Positions 1 to 9,127 of a stretch of 64,000 bases of DNA are shown piece by piece (within the stretch, counting starts at the first letter, position 1; every line of letters begins with the position of its first letter). The DNA is taken from positions 62,001 to 126,000 of the forward strand of contig JAKLGK010000004.1 of assembly GCA_022710725.1 (NCBI GenBank), written 5' to 3'. The notes beneath the pieces are model-generated. The model did no database searches. It was not told the origin of the DNA and saw only the letters and a list, made by a program, of their open reading frames with translations. Position numbers and translations under genes: made by a program. Source of the DNA: Verrucomicrobiota bacterium. Its GTDB lineage: Bacteria; Verrucomicrobiota; Kiritimatiellia; CAIQIC01; JAGNIJ01.

Positions 1-1137
1 CTTCTGGTCCACCAGCCGGATCAGCCCGGCCAGCGAAACCGACGTCAGCTTCGCATCCTTCAGTTCGGTCTGCTTTTCCCCCAGGCATCGCAGGACGTCG
101 GTCATGACCCAGTTCGACGCCGCCTTGGGATTGCCGGACGCGCGCGCGGTCTCTTCGAAGAAATCCGCGACGGCCTTGTCCGCCACCAGCACGCCGGCAT
201 CGTAGTCCGGCAAGCCGTACTCCGTCACCAACCGATCGCGCCGCTTCGCCGGCAGCTCGGGCAGCGTCGCGCGCCACTGCTCGACGGTTTCCGGCGGCAG
301 GACAACGGGCATGAGGTCGGGCTCGGGGAAATAGCGGTAGTCGTGCGCGTATTCCTTGGACCGCATGGCCTCGGTGACGCCCTTTTCGTCGTCCCACCGG
401 CGGGTCTCCTGCCGGATCGCGCCGCCGGACCGCAGCACCTCTTCCTGCCGGGGCAGCTCGTGCTTCAGCGCGTGGAACACGCCCTTGAACGTGTTCATGT
501 TCTTGATCTCAATCTTCGTGCCCAGCTCGGACTGCCCCTCCGGCCGCACGCTGCAGTTGACGTCGCACCGCAGGTTCCCCTGCTCCAGGTTGCAGTCGCT
601 CACGCCGCCGTAGAGCAGGATCTGCCGCAGGGCGAGAAGAAAGGCCTGGGCCTCCTCGGGGGTTTCGATGTCGGGCTCCGTCACAATCTCCATCAGCGGC
701 GCGCCGGCGCGGTTGAAGTCCACGCCGCTGGACGAGCCGAAGTGCATGCTCTTGCCGACGTCCTCTTCCAGATGGATGCGCGTGATGCCGACGGCTTTCT
801 TCCGGCCCTCGACCTCGATCTCCACCGAGCCGCCCAGGCACAGCGGCTTGTCGTACTGCGAGATCTGGTAGTTCTTCGGCATGTCCGGGTAGAAGTAGTT
901 CTTCCGGTCGAACTTGCTGTACGGATTGATCCGGCAGCCGATCATCAGCCCGGTCAGCACGGTCAGACGAATGGCCTCGCCGTTGACGTTCGGCAGCGTG
1001 CCGGGATACCCGAGGCAGACCGGGCAGACGTGCGTGTTCGGCTCCCCGCCCGGCTCGTTCGGGCAGCCGCAGAAGATCTTCGATCGCGTCTTCAGCTGGA
1101 CATGGATTTCCAGGCCTATGGTCGGAAGATACTTCAT
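1..1137 (-). CDS. gatB: GatB, amidotransferase subunit B (3' part outside the window)
   Basis: GatB is the tRNA-binding and phosphorylating subunit of the GatCAB amidotransferase, which converts Glu-tRNA(Gln) or Asp-tRNA(Asn) to the amidated form using ammonia from GatA. The frame opens at ATG 1137 ([14 protein letters not shown]) and stays open for 379 codons to the window edge, so roughly the last 100 of about 480 residues are missing. Visible family marks are the N-terminal cysteine cluster (CGCP followed by CPVC) and the [11 protein letters not shown] block. Its ATG overlaps the gatA stop codon (ATGA), so it is the last gene of gatC-gatA-gatB. Confidence 0.95.
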   Translation of the reverse strand, partial: MKYLPTIGLEIHVQLKTRSKIFCGCPNEPGGEPNTHVCPVCLGYPGTLPNVNGEAIRLTVLTGLMIGCRINPYSKFDRKNYFYPDMPKNYQISQYDKPLCLGGSVEIEVEGRKKAVGITRIHLEEDVGKSMHFGSSSGVDFNRAGAPLMEIVTEPDIETPEEAQAFLLALRQILLYGGVSDCNLEQGNLRCDVNCSVRPEGQSELGTKIEIKNMNTFKGVFHALKHELPRQEEVLRSGGAIRQETRRWDDEKGVTEAMRSKEYAHDYRYFPEPDLMPVVLPPETVEQWRATLPELPAKRRDRLVTEYGLPDYDAGVLVADKAVADFFEETARASGNPKAASNWVMTDVLRCLGEKQTELKDAKLTSVSLAGLIRLVDQK

Positions 1138-2597
1138 GACTCGAGGTTCGGCTTTCGGAGATGCCACTCCGTGGATTGCTCGTACGCGTACCCGACGCGG
1201 AGGATGTTCTCTTCCTTGAACGCCGGGCCCAGGATCTGGAGGCCGACGGGCAGGCCGGCGCCCGCGAATCCGCACGGGACGGACAACCCGCAGATGCCGG
1301 CCAGGTTCGCGGTGACGGTAAAGATGTCGCCCAGGTACATCTGGAGCGGGTCGTCCGCCTTCTCCCCGATCCGGTAGGCCGGCGTCGGGACGACGGGCGT
1401 CAGGATGGCGTCGCACCCCGCGAAGGCCTTCTCGAAATCGCCGCGGATCAGCGTTCGGACTTTCTGCGCGCGCAGGTAATACGCGTCGTAGTAGCCGCTG
1501 CTCAACACGTACGTGCCGAGGATGATCCGCCGCTTCACCTCGCGCCCGAATCCCGCGGCGCGGGTCTTGCCGTACATGTCGATCGGGTCCTCGCCCTCGA
1601 CCCGGGCGCCGTAGCGCACGCCGTCGAACCGCGCGAGGTTGGCCGACGCCTCGGCCGTGGCGACGACATAGTATGTCGCAATGGCGTACGGCGTATGCGG
1701 CAGGCTGATCTCGACGAACTCCGCGCCCAGCGCCCGGCATTGCTCCACGGCGGCCCGCACGGCGCGCTCGACCTCGGGATCCGTCCCGGCAATGAAGTAC
1801 TCGCGGGGCAGGCCGAGCTTCATGCCGTTGAGATCGTTCCGGAGCGACGCGGAGTAGTCAGGCACGGGGATCTCGACGCTGCTGGAATCCCGCGGGTCGC
1901 GCCCCGCCATCGCCTGGAGGAGCATCGCGGCGTCCCGGACGTCCCTGGTCATCGGGCCGATCTGGTCCAATGACGAGGCGTAGGCCGTCAGCCCGAAGCG
2001 CGAGACGCGGCCGTAGGAAGGCTTGAGCCCGACGCAGCCGCAGAACGACGCGGGCTGCCGGACAGAGCCGCCGGTGTCCGTGCCCAGCGCGGCCAGGGCT
2101 TCGCCCGCGGCGACGGCGGCGGCCGAGCCGCCGCTGGAACCGCCGGGCACGCGGGCCAGGTCCCAGGGATTGCGCGTGACGCCGAGCGCGGAATTCTCCG
2201 TGGTGGACCCCATGGCGAACTCGTCCATGTTGGTCCGGCCCAGGAAGACGGCGCCCTGTTCGCGCAGCCGGGCGATCGCTGTCGCGTCGTAGGGCGAGAC
2301 GTAGCCCTTCAGGATGCGCGAGCCGCAGGCGCAGGGCTGGTCCTTGACGTTGAGCACGTCCTTGACCGCCAGCGGGATGCCCAGCAGCGGACGCCGGTCG
2401 CCGCCGAGCCGCGCGGCGTCGGCCTCGCGGGCGCGGGCCAGCGCGTCCTCGACGTTCACCCATACGTACGCGCCGACCTTGCCGTCGCGCTGCTCGATGG
2501 CGGCGACCAGGTCGCGGACCAGGTCCTCGGACGTGCATTCTCCGCGGGCCAGCCGGTCCGCTGTTTCGTGCAGGGTCAGATTGGAAAGCCCGGCCAT
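1134..2597 (-). CDS. gatA: GatA, amidotransferase subunit A (glutaminase/amidase)
   Basis: GatA hydrolyses glutamine and passes ammonia to GatB for indirect Gln-tRNA or Asn-tRNA synthesis. The 487-residue length is normal. The amidase signature is intact: Lys79 in GIPLAVKD, the GGSSGGS loop with cis-Ser154, and the nucleophile Ser178 in [11 protein letters not shown]. It lies 10 bases after gatC and overlaps gatB by 4 bases. Because the subunit set is complete, the organism probably makes at least one of Gln-tRNA(Gln) or Asn-tRNA(Asn) by the indirect route. Confidence 0.97.
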   Translation of the reverse strand: MAGLSNLTLHETADRLARGECTSEDLVRDLVAAIEQRDGKVGAYVWVNVEDALARAREADAARLGGDRRPLLGIPLAVKDVLNVKDQPCACGSRILKGYVSPYDATAIARLREQGAVFLGRTNMDEFAMGSTTENSALGVTRNPWDLARVPGGSSGGSAAAVAAGEALAALGTDTGGSVRQPASFCGCVGLKPSYGRVSRFGLTAYASSLDQIGPMTRDVRDAAMLLQAMAGRDPRDSSSVEIPVPDYSASLRNDLNGMKLGLPREYFIAGTDPEVERAVRAAVEQCRALGAEFVEISLPHTPYAIATYYVVATAEASANLARFDGVRYGARVEGEDPIDMYGKTRAAGFGREVKRRIILGTYVLSSGYYDAYYLRAQKVRTLIRGDFEKAFAGCDAILTPVVPTPAYRIGEKADDPLQMYLGDIFTVTANLAGICGLSVPCGFAGAGLPVGLQILGPAFKEENILRVGYAYEQSTEWHLRKPNLES

Positions 2598-2607
2598 GTC
2601 GGCGATC

Positions 2608-2913
2608 TCACTCGATGATCTTCGGCACGATGAACTGCCCCTGCCTTTCCTGGGGGGCGTTCTTCATGGCGGCTTCATGATCCAGGCCCGGCCGGACCTC
2701 GTCGTCGCGGAACACGTTCTGGACCGGGAAGGCATGCGCGGTCGGCTCCACCCCCTCGACATCAAGGGCGCCGAGTTCGCGGACGTAGCCGAGCACCTGC
2801 TCGAGCTGCGGCTGGAAAACGGCCGCTTCCTCGTCGGAAAGATGAAGGCGGGCGAGGTGCGCGACGTAGCGCACGTCCAGTCGCGAGGCGTCATCTCGAA
2901 AAGTGTCCGTCAT
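2608..2913 (-). CDS. gatC: GatC, amidotransferase subunit C
   Basis: GatC is the small stabilising subunit that wraps the GatA-GatB interface. I place the start at ATG 2913 ([23 protein letters not shown]), giving 101 residues, the usual length. A longer in-frame opening to 2994 exists, but its N-terminal extension has no family resemblance. The upstream sequence GGGATCGGAG is a plausible ribosome site. Typical features are the VAHLARL helix and the central [17 protein letters not shown] block. It is the first gene of the operon, behind a promoter candidate at 2948-2976. Confidence 0.93.
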   Translation of the reverse strand: MTDTFRDDASRLDVRYVAHLARLHLSDEEAAVFQPQLEQVLGYVRELGALDVEGVEPTAHAFPVQNVFRDDEVRPGLDHEAAMKNAPQERQGQFIVPKIIE

Positions 2914-2947
2914 GCTCCGATCCCATCCATTGGATGCAAACGGGCGG

Positions 2948-2976
2948 AATATAAGGGTCACCCACGCCGACGGCAA
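2948..2976 (-). promoter_or_regulatory. Candidate sigma-70 promoter of gatCAB
   Basis: Read on the minus strand, TTGCCG (2976-2971), a 17-base spacer and TATATT (2953-2948) match a sigma-70 promoter. The predicted transcript would start near 2941, leaving a leader of about 28 bases before gatC. It is a sequence match only. Confidence 0.45.
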
Positions 2977-3016
2977 GCCGACAAACCGACACACAGCCCA
3001 TGATGCGCTCCGCCCA

Positions 3017-3046
3017 ATGTATCACAGTTTATAAACTGTGATACAT
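3017..3046. repeat. Perfect 30-bp palindrome between divergent genes
   Basis: The half-site ATGTATCACAGTTTA is followed directly by its exact reverse complement, with no spacer. 22 of 30 bases are A or T, in a GC-rich neighbourhood. It lies between the two divergent promoter candidates, about 40 bases above the gatC -35 and 52 bases above the epimerase -35. A dimeric regulator site is the simplest reading. No T-tract follows, so a terminator is unlikely. Confidence 0.8.
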
Positions 3047-3098
3047 AGCTTCTCCGGCATTTCCTGCGGACAATGAGCAAACCCTCCCCGCGCGGAAG

Positions 3099-3127
3099 TT
3101 GACACCCCCGTAGGCCAACGGTAGGGT
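3099..3127 (+). promoter_or_regulatory. Candidate promoter for the glycan cluster, probably leaderless
   Basis: A consensus TTGACA (3099-3104) is followed by 17 bases and TAGGGT (3122-3127). Transcription would start about 7 bases later, at 3134-3135, which is the ATG of the first epimerase. No clear Shine-Dalgarno sequence exists there, so a leaderless mRNA fits. Confidence 0.45.
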
Positions 3128-3134
3128 AAATCGC

Positions 3135-4082
3135 ATGACTAAAGCAACGACTCATGTGCTGGTCACCGGGGGCGCAGGTTATCTGGGCTCCATCCTGGTC
3201 CCCGGGCTGCTGGCCCGCGGCTGCTCCGTAACCGTCGTCGACAACTTCCTTTATGGACAAACGTCCCTTCTGGATTGCTGTTTCGATGAGAGACTGACCA
3301 TCCTCCGCGGCGACGCGCGCGACGCGCGGCTGATCCAGCCGCTGGCGGCGCAGGCGGACGTGATCATCCCCCTCGCCTGCCTGGTCGGCGCCCCGCTCTG
3401 CGCCCGGAAACCCATCGAGGCCCGCTCGATCAACCTCGACGCGATCCTGATGCTCTTGAAGCACACCGGCGCCGGCCAGCGGATCCTCTCTCCGACCACC
3501 AATAGCGGCTACGGGATCGGCCAGGAGGGCGTGTTCTGCACGGAGGAAACGCCTCTGCGGCCGGTCTCGCTCTACGGGAAACTGAAGGTCGAACTCGAGG
3601 AAGCCCTGCTGGCCTCCGGCCGGGCGGTATCCCTTCGGCTGGCCACGGTCTTCGGCATCAGCCCGCGGATGCGGCTGGACCTGCTGGTGAACGATTTCAC
3701 CTATCGCGCGGTGACCGACCGGTTCGTGGTGCTGTTCGAGGCGCACTTCAAGCGCAACTACATCCACGTGCGCGACGTCGCCCGGGCGTTCCTGCACGCC
3801 ATGGACCATTTCGACGCCATGAAAGGCCAGGCCTACAACGTGGGGTTGAGCGAGGCGAACCTGTCCAAGATGGAACTGTGCCTGGAGATCAAGAAACAGG
3901 CGCCGGATTTCACGATCATGGAGTCGCCGGTTGGGGAAGACCCGGACAAGCGCAATTACATCGTGAGCAACGAAAAGATCGAGCGCACGGGATACCAGCC
4001 GCGCGTGTCCCTGCAGCAGGGCATCGCGGAACTGATCAAGGGTTACCAGGTAATACGGCGGAGCAGTTACTCGAACGTGTGA
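3135..4082 (+). CDS. NAD-dependent sugar-nucleotide epimerase/dehydratase
   Basis: An extended short-chain dehydrogenase (SDR) of 315 residues. The N-terminal VTGGAGYLGS is the dinucleotide-binding Rossmann motif. The active-site Tyr and Lys are in SLYGKLKVE (YxxxK), and the SPTTNSGYG segment supplies the hydroxyl residue. Such enzymes remodel NDP- or GDP-hexoses or heptoses in the cytoplasm for surface glycans; the substrate cannot be read from sequence. It is the first gene of a plus-strand cluster and the next gene starts 24 bases downstream. The start at ATG 3135 sits where transcription is predicted to begin. Confidence 0.85.
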   Translation: MTKATTHVLVTGGAGYLGSILVPGLLARGCSVTVVDNFLYGQTSLLDCCFDERLTILRGDARDARLIQPLAAQADVIIPLACLVGAPLCARKPIEARSINLDAILMLLKHTGAGQRILSPTTNSGYGIGQEGVFCTEETPLRPVSLYGKLKVELEEALLASGRAVSLRLATVFGISPRMRLDLLVNDFTYRAVTDRFVVLFEAHFKRNYIHVRDVARAFLHAMDHFDAMKGQAYNVGLSEANLSKMELCLEIKKQAPDFTIMESPVGEDPDKRNYIVSNEKIERTGYQPRVSLQQGIAELIKGYQVIRRSSYSNV

Positions 4083-4106
4083 GCCGGACGGAGGGTCTAC
4101 GGTATC

Positions 4107-5057
4107 ATGTCTTTCTGGAGCGACAAGCGGGTCCTGGTGACGGGCGGCACGGGCTTCCTCGGGTCGCACATGATGGAGCGGCTGACGCTGGCCGGCGCGC
4201 GCCATATACGGGCCGTCCGCCACGCGGAATTCGACCTGACGCGCGAGGCGGATGTCGAGCGGTTGTTCGCGAAGCATCCGGCAGACGTGGTCATCCACCT
4301 CGCCGGGCTGGTCGGCGGCATCCTGCCCAACCAGCAACGCCCGGCGGAGTACCTCTACCGGAACCTGATGATGGGCACGCTGGTCATGCACTACGCCTGG
4401 AAGAGCGGCGCGAAGAAGTTCGTCGCCGCCGGCGCGGGGTGCGGGTATCCGCTCAACGCCCCCATGCCGCTCCGGGAAGACGACCTCTGGACGGGCATCC
4501 CGCAGCCCGAAAGCGCGCCCTACTCGCTGGCGAAGCGCATGCTGACCATCCAGGGCGAGGCCTATCACCGGCAGTACGGCTTCAACGCCGCCGTCTGCAT
4601 CCCGGGCAACATCTACGGGCCCCACGACAACTTCAACCTCCACGACGCGCACGTCATCCCCGCGCTCGTGCGCAAGTTCGTCGAGGCCGCGGACCGGCGC
4701 GCGGACTCCGTGAGCGTCTGGGGCAGCGGGCTCGCCACGCGCGATTTTGTCTACGCCGGCGATGTGGCCGACGGCATGCTCCGCGCGGCGGAGCGGATCG
4801 AGGGCTTCGACGTCATCAATCTCGGCGCCGGCCGCGACACATCCGTCGGCGAGGTCGTGGACCTGCTGACGGAGATCACCGGGTTCAAGGGGCGCGTGGA
4901 GTTGGACCGCAGCAAGCCCGAGGGCCAGCCGCGCCGGCTCATGGACTCGAGCCGGGCGCTCGAACGGCTGGGCTGGCGGGCGGAGACCGGCCTGCGCCGC
5001 GGCCTGGAACTGACCGTGGACTGGTACCGGCACCACCAGGACGAGGCGCGGAAATGA
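4107..5057 (+). CDS. GDP-L-fucose synthase-like epimerase/reductase
   Basis: A 316-residue SDR that resembles GDP-4-keto-6-deoxymannose epimerase/reductase (Fcl/WcaG): VTGGTGFLGSHM at the N-terminus, HLAGLVGGI near residue 64, a YSLAK catalytic pair, and GNIYGPHDNFN. One feature is unusual. Where Fcl enzymes have GSSCIYP, this protein reads GAGCGYP (residues 109-115), so the catalytic Ser of the SDR triad aligns with Ala110, while the cysteine (Cys112) is kept. The real substrate may be another GDP-sugar, such as a heptose derivative, given the HddA-like kinase that overlaps its end (ATGA at 5054). Confidence 0.8.
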   Translation: MSFWSDKRVLVTGGTGFLGSHMMERLTLAGARHIRAVRHAEFDLTREADVERLFAKHPADVVIHLAGLVGGILPNQQRPAEYLYRNLMMGTLVMHYAWKSGAKKFVAAGAGCGYPLNAPMPLREDDLWTGIPQPESAPYSLAKRMLTIQGEAYHRQYGFNAAVCIPGNIYGPHDNFNLHDAHVIPALVRKFVEAADRRADSVSVWGSGLATRDFVYAGDVADGMLRAAERIEGFDVINLGAGRDTSVGEVVDLLTEITGFKGRVELDRSKPEGQPRRLMDSSRALERLGWRAETGLRRGLELTVDWYRHHQDEARK

Positions 5058-6073
5058 ATCCCTACCTGCGGGCGAAGTCCCCGCTGCGCTTGAGCTTCGC
5101 GGGCGGCGGGAGCGACATCGAGGCGGTCTACAAGGAGATCGGCGGCGCGGTGCTCGTGGCGACGATCAACAAGTACAGCTACGTCTCGATCCGCCCGCAC
5201 GAGGACGACCGGATCCGCATCCGCTCGCTCGACTTCAACGTCGAGGTCGACTACGCCGCCCGGGGCGAACCCCCGTACGACGGGGTGCTGGACCTCGCCA
5301 AGGCCTGCGTGGAGGAAACGGGCATCCGGCGCGGCTTGGATATCTCGCTGCAGACCGAGGCGCCGCCGGGCAGCGGGCTCGGCAGTTCGTCCTCGATGAT
5401 CACCGCGCTCCTCGCCGGGCTCCAGGTCCTGACCGGCCGGCACATGGACCCCTACGAACTGGCGGAAAAAGCCTACGACGTCGAGCGCGTGAAGATGAAG
5501 ATCAGCGGCGGGAAGCAGGACCAGTACGCGTGCAGCTTCGGCGGGTTCAACCTCATCGAGTTCCACCCGGACAACGTCGAGGTCACCCCGCTGCGCCTGC
5601 GTCCCGACATCCTCAACGACGTCGAAAGCCACTGCATGCTGTGCTTCACCGGCCGCACGCGGCTCTCGGCCAACCTGATCGACAAGCAGGTCGCGGCGTT
5701 TCACGAGGCCGGCAGTTCCAGCCGCGCCGGGACGGAGAAGCTCAAGGCGCTGGCCTACGAGGCGAAGAACCTCCTGCTGCGCGGCAAGATCAGCGAGTTC
5801 GGGCACCTCCTCCACGAGGCCCATCTCGCCAAGAAAACGATGAACCCGCTTGTCACCGACGAGTTCATCGACTCGCTCTACGAGGAGGCGCGCCGGCTCG
5901 GCGCCTTCGGCGGGAAAATCCTGGGCGCGGGCGGCGGAGGCTATCTCATGCTCTTCGCGCCCATCGACAACAAGCAGGCGATCCGCGAGAAGCTGGAGCA
6001 GCTGGGCGGCCGCTTCGCCACGTTCGGATTTTGTCCCGACGGCGTCCAAACATGGACCAGCGCATGCCCGTGA
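5054..6073 (+). CDS. hddA: GHMP-family sugar kinase, HddA-like (heptose 7-phosphate kinase)
   Basis: A 339-residue GHMP kinase. Motif 1 is the start RAKSPLRLSFAGGGSD; the ATP loop is PPGSGLGSSSS (residues 104-114); motif 3 is ILGAGGGGYLMLF near the C-terminus. This arrangement is typical of D-glycero-D-manno-heptose 7-phosphate kinase (HddA) and related fucose/heptose kinases, which phosphorylate the anomeric carbon on the way to GDP-heptose. The start codon overlaps the stop of the Fcl-like gene. The companion genes gmhA, gmhB and hddC are not in this window, so the heptose assignment remains a family-level inference. Confidence 0.8.
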   Translation: MNPYLRAKSPLRLSFAGGGSDIEAVYKEIGGAVLVATINKYSYVSIRPHEDDRIRIRSLDFNVEVDYAARGEPPYDGVLDLAKACVEETGIRRGLDISLQTEAPPGSGLGSSSSMITALLAGLQVLTGRHMDPYELAEKAYDVERVKMKISGGKQDQYACSFGGFNLIEFHPDNVEVTPLRLRPDILNDVESHCMLCFTGRTRLSANLIDKQVAAFHEAGSSSRAGTEKLKALAYEAKNLLLRGKISEFGHLLHEAHLAKKTMNPLVTDEFIDSLYEEARRLGAFGGKILGAGGGGYLMLFAPIDNKQAIREKLEQLGGRFATFGFCPDGVQTWTSACP

Positions 6074-7293
6074 ACGAGCCAGCCGCGCCGCGCCCCGTCA
6101 TCGTCTCCATGTTCCGCTATCCCATCGCCGATCACGAGGCGATGAACAACATCTTCCCGGCCATGCTGAAGGAGCTGGCCACGACCTCGGATGTGCACCA
6201 TTTCTCCTACCGGTCGGAGAAGCCTCACGCCCTGCACGGCCACCCGGGCATCTTCTTCCACGAATTCCCGATCGGCGTCCGGCGCGGGCATAACGCGGAC
6301 AAGTGGCTCAAGACCCTGCTCTGGTTCCCCCTCTCCCTGCGCGTGGCCTGGCAGGCGCGGCGCCTGAAGGCCGGCTTCATCTATATCGAGGAATACATCA
6401 CCTTCCTGCCCCTCCTCCTCCGCCTCGTGTCGGGATGCCCGGTCGTGGTCAGCGGGGCCGACATATTCTGGGATGTCTATCTCGGGCACGGGTTTTTCTC
6501 GGGGCTCGCCCGGAAGTTCCTGCTGGCCGTTGACCGCTTCACCTGGCGTCGGCTGCGGGGAATCATCACCCGCACCGAGGCCATGAGGCGCTACATGGCC
6601 TCGCAAGGCGTCGAGGCGGAGAAGGCATTCGTGGTCCCGGAAGCGTGCGAAACGAGTTTTTTCCATCCCATGGACCGCGTGGCGGCGCGGCGGGAGTGGG
6701 ACCTGCAGGAGGACGACCTGGTCATCGTCCACCACGGCATTCTGCATCCCAACAAGAACCTGGATCACGCCTTTGAGTACCTGCGCCCGGCCTTTTCAAA
6801 ACATCCCGGGCTCCGGCTCTGGATCGCCGGCGACGGGCCGCTCCGCGGCTACCTCGAACGGCGGGCCTCGGAACTGGGCATGGCGGACCGCGTCCGCTTT
6901 CTCGGCTGGCTTCCGGACGTGACCAGGCTCAACTCGTTGCTGAACGCCGCGGACATTTCCCTGATCATGCGCCACGGGGGCTTCTCCGACCATTTCCAGG
7001 TGACGGCCAACCTGTTGCACAGCCTGGCCTGCGGGTGCGCCATCCTCGCCGTCCGCCTCGACGGCATCGCCGAGAACGCCGAGGAAGGCGTGAGCGCCCT
7101 GATGTTCGACCCCGAGTCCGGCGAGGAGTTCAGCCGGCAGTTGGAGCGCCTGATCGCGGACCCGGCGCTGCGCGGACGGCTGCGCGAGGGCGCGGAGCGG
7201 GTCGCCCGGGAACGGCTGGACCCGCGCCGGATCACGGACCTGTGGGTCCGCGCGTTGCGGCATTTCGCGGGCGAGGAGAAGACGGCGACATGA
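6052..7293 (+). CDS. GT4-type glycosyltransferase
   Basis: A cytoplasmic GT-B glycosyltransferase of about 413 residues. The C-terminal half has the donor-binding pattern: VHHGILHPNKNLDHAFEYL, LWIAGDGPLRGYLE, RVRFLGWLPD, and the E-containing segment LACGCAILAVRLDGIAE. It probably adds one sugar to a lipid-linked glycan. The frame overlaps the end of the kinase gene. Two ATG starts are possible, 6052 and 6064, and neither has a strong ribosome site, so I give the longer. Its stop overlaps the next start (ATGA at 7290). Confidence 0.85.
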   Translation: MDQRMPVNEPAAPRPVIVSMFRYPIADHEAMNNIFPAMLKELATTSDVHHFSYRSEKPHALHGHPGIFFHEFPIGVRRGHNADKWLKTLLWFPLSLRVAWQARRLKAGFIYIEEYITFLPLLLRLVSGCPVVVSGADIFWDVYLGHGFFSGLARKFLLAVDRFTWRRLRGIITRTEAMRRYMASQGVEAEKAFVVPEACETSFFHPMDRVAARREWDLQEDDLVIVHHGILHPNKNLDHAFEYLRPAFSKHPGLRLWIAGDGPLRGYLERRASELGMADRVRFLGWLPDVTRLNSLLNAADISLIMRHGGFSDHFQVTANLLHSLACGCAILAVRLDGIAENAEEGVSALMFDPESGEEFSRQLERLIADPALRGRLREGAERVARERLDPRRITDLWVRALRHFAGEEKTAT

Positions 7294-8324
7294 ATACGAA
7301 ATGGCGGGAGAGGCCGGTGTTGATCACCGGCGGCGCGGGATTCCTGGGGGCCAACATGGCCCGGCGGCTGGCCGCGGAAGGCGCCCGGGTGCGGGCCGTG
7401 GACAACCTGGAGCGGGGCCGCCTGGAGCACCTCGCGGAGATCCGCGACCGCATCGAATTCATCGAGCTCGACCTGCGCGATCCGGCGGCCGCGCGACGCG
7501 CCGCGGAGGGCATGCAGGTTGTGTTTCATTTCGCCGCGCGCGTCGGCGGCATCCAGGTCTACCTGGACCGCCCGGGCTCGGTCCTGCTGAACAACGTGCT
7601 CATCGACCAGAACGTCTTCCAGGCCGCGGTCGAGGCGCGCGCGGCGTCGTTCGTGTATGCCGGCAGCGCGCACGTCTACCCGGAAGCCCGCCAGCAGGCC
7701 CCGGATGCCGCCCCCCTCCGCGAGGAGGAGGCCTATCCGGCCCGGCCGGCGCTGACCTACGGGTGGGGCAAGCTGCTCGGCGAGATCACCCTGGAGGCGC
7801 TGGCCCGGGAGCATCCCTGGTTCCGCGTCTCGCTGGCGCGGATCATGGGCGCCTACGGCTACCACCAGGACACCGATCCCGCGACGGGCTCGGCGATCCC
7901 CGTCTTCTGCCGGCGGGCGGCGCGGTGGCCGGAAGGCGCGCCGTTCCGCATCCGCGGGACGGGACGCGAGACGCGTTCATACATTTTCGTGGACGACGTG
8001 CTCGACGCGCTGCTGTTGAGCGTGGAGGCGCAGGAGCGGCTCCAGGTGGTCGGGCCCTTCAACCTGGCGAACGAGGGACGGGCCACCATAGCGGAGATCG
8101 CGGAACGGGTCGTCCAGGTGTCCGGCAAGGACATCCCGCTGACCTTCGATCCCGCCGTGCCGACTGCGTTGTGGGGCCAGGCGGCGGATTGCTCGCTCGC
8201 GCGCAGGCTGCTGGGCGGCTGGACACCCCGCGTATCGCTGGAGGAAGGCCTGCGCAGGATGTATGCTCACGTCGGGAAAAGAGAGGAACCACGGAATAGG
8301 CAGAACACACGAAAGAGGAGCTGA
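7290..8324 (+). CDS. NAD-dependent epimerase/dehydratase (extended SDR)
   Basis: A 344-residue sugar-nucleotide SDR: ITGGAGFLGANMARRL at the N-terminus, FHFAARVGG, a YAGSAHVYP serine segment, and the TYGWGKLLGE YxxxK motif. It differs from the two upstream SDRs, so the cluster carries three related but distinct enzymes. The last dozen or so residues (EEPRNRQNTRKRS) are basic and are encoded by a low-complexity stretch that carries an inverted repeat at 8308-8352. That stretch may be a repeat element that replaced the original end of the gene. Confidence 0.85.
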   Translation: MNTKWRERPVLITGGAGFLGANMARRLAAEGARVRAVDNLERGRLEHLAEIRDRIEFIELDLRDPAAARRAAEGMQVVFHFAARVGGIQVYLDRPGSVLLNNVLIDQNVFQAAVEARAASFVYAGSAHVYPEARQQAPDAAPLREEEAYPARPALTYGWGKLLGEITLEALAREHPWFRVSLARIMGAYGYHQDTDPATGSAIPVFCRRAARWPEGAPFRIRGTGRETRSYIFVDDVLDALLLSVEAQERLQVVGPFNLANEGRATIAEIAERVVQVSGKDIPLTFDPAVPTALWGQAADCSLARRLLGGWTPRVSLEEGLRRMYAHVGKREEPRNRQNTRKRS

Positions 8325-8352
8325 AAGGGATTCACTTTCCGTATCTTTCGTG
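8308..8352. repeat. Inverted repeat at the epimerase 3' end
   Basis: CACGAAAGA (8308-8316) pairs exactly with TCTTTCGTG (8344-8352); inside it GAAAG (8323-8327) pairs with CTTTC (8335-8339). The left arm lies inside the epimerase coding sequence and the right arm lies before the methyltransferase. It may act as a weak processing or termination hairpin, or be a dispersed repeat. Confidence 0.5.
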
Positions 8353-8377
8353 ATTGGCTCTCTGACAGGAATCATCC

Positions 8378-9127
8378 ATGCAAAACGACCAGGCGCGGTT
8401 TTTCGACCAGGCGGACGCCTATCTCTCCGAGAAGGTGGACCGGCGCATCCTGCGCATTCGCGAGTTCCTTGACGAAACGTGGAAGCGTCTCGCCTCGCCA
8501 GGCGCCGTCCTGGACATCGGGTGCGGCAACGGCGCGATCCTGAACCGGCTCCCGGCCGGCGTCTACAAGGCCGGCATCGACGTCTCCGAGAGGCTGTTGG
8601 ACATGGCGAAGGCCAAAGGCGTGGAAACGTTCCTCGTGAACGTGGACGAATCGCCCCTGCCCTTCCCCGACGGGCAGTTCGACCTGGTCATGGCGACGGA
8701 CGTCATCGAGCACGTGGTCCACACCGACCACCTGATGAACGAGATCAACCGCGTGCTCCGGCCGGGCGGCGTCCTGTTCGCGGGCATCCCGAACGTCAAC
8801 CAGCCCATCTCGTTCGTCATGCAGTTCATCCTCGACCTCACCCCGATGTTTTCGGCCCGCTACCGCTGTCCGCACTATCGCGATTTCAGCGCGCGCCTGC
8901 TCCAGCGAATCCTGGAGAAGCACGGCTTCGCGGTGCGCCGGCGCGAAGGGAGCTATATCTTCCCCTTTGAGAACTCCCGGCTGGGCGTCTGGGTGGCCCG
9001 GCGCGTCCCGCGCTGGGGCGCGCAGGTCTTCGTGGCGGCGGAAAAGCAACGGGACGTCCGGATCGAGGAGGGCTTCCATCCCGACATGCCCGCCCTGCTG
9101 AAGTGGCTGAAGGGCGAAGAGGCGTGA
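8378..9127 (+). CDS. Class I SAM-dependent methyltransferase
   Basis: A 249-residue Rossmann methyltransferase. Motif I is VLDIGCGNGAIL (near residue 46), followed by GIDVSERLLDMAKAKG and the post-I acidic loop; FDLVMATDVIEHV and NRVLRPGGVLFAGIPN are the usual motif II/III blocks of methyltransferase type 11 enzymes. By position it probably methylates a sugar or lipid-linked intermediate of the glycan made by the cluster. The upstream GACAGGAATCATCC is a weak ribosome site. Confidence 0.8.
   Translation: MQNDQARFFDQADAYLSEKVDRRILRIREFLDETWKRLASPGAVLDIGCGNGAILNRLPAGVYKAGIDVSERLLDMAKAKGVETFLVNVDESPLPFPDGQFDLVMATDVIEHVVHTDHLMNEINRVLRPGGVLFAGIPNVNQPISFVMQFILDLTPMFSARYRCPHYRDFSARLLQRILEKHGFAVRRREGSYIFPFENSRLGVWVARRVPRWGAQVFVAAEKQRDVRIEEGFHPDMPALLKWLKGEEA

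Noticed and set aside
3017-3046. dif-type recombination site.
   Set aside because: The palindrome is perfect without a central spacer and lacks the usual XerC/XerD arm sequences; no xer gene is near.
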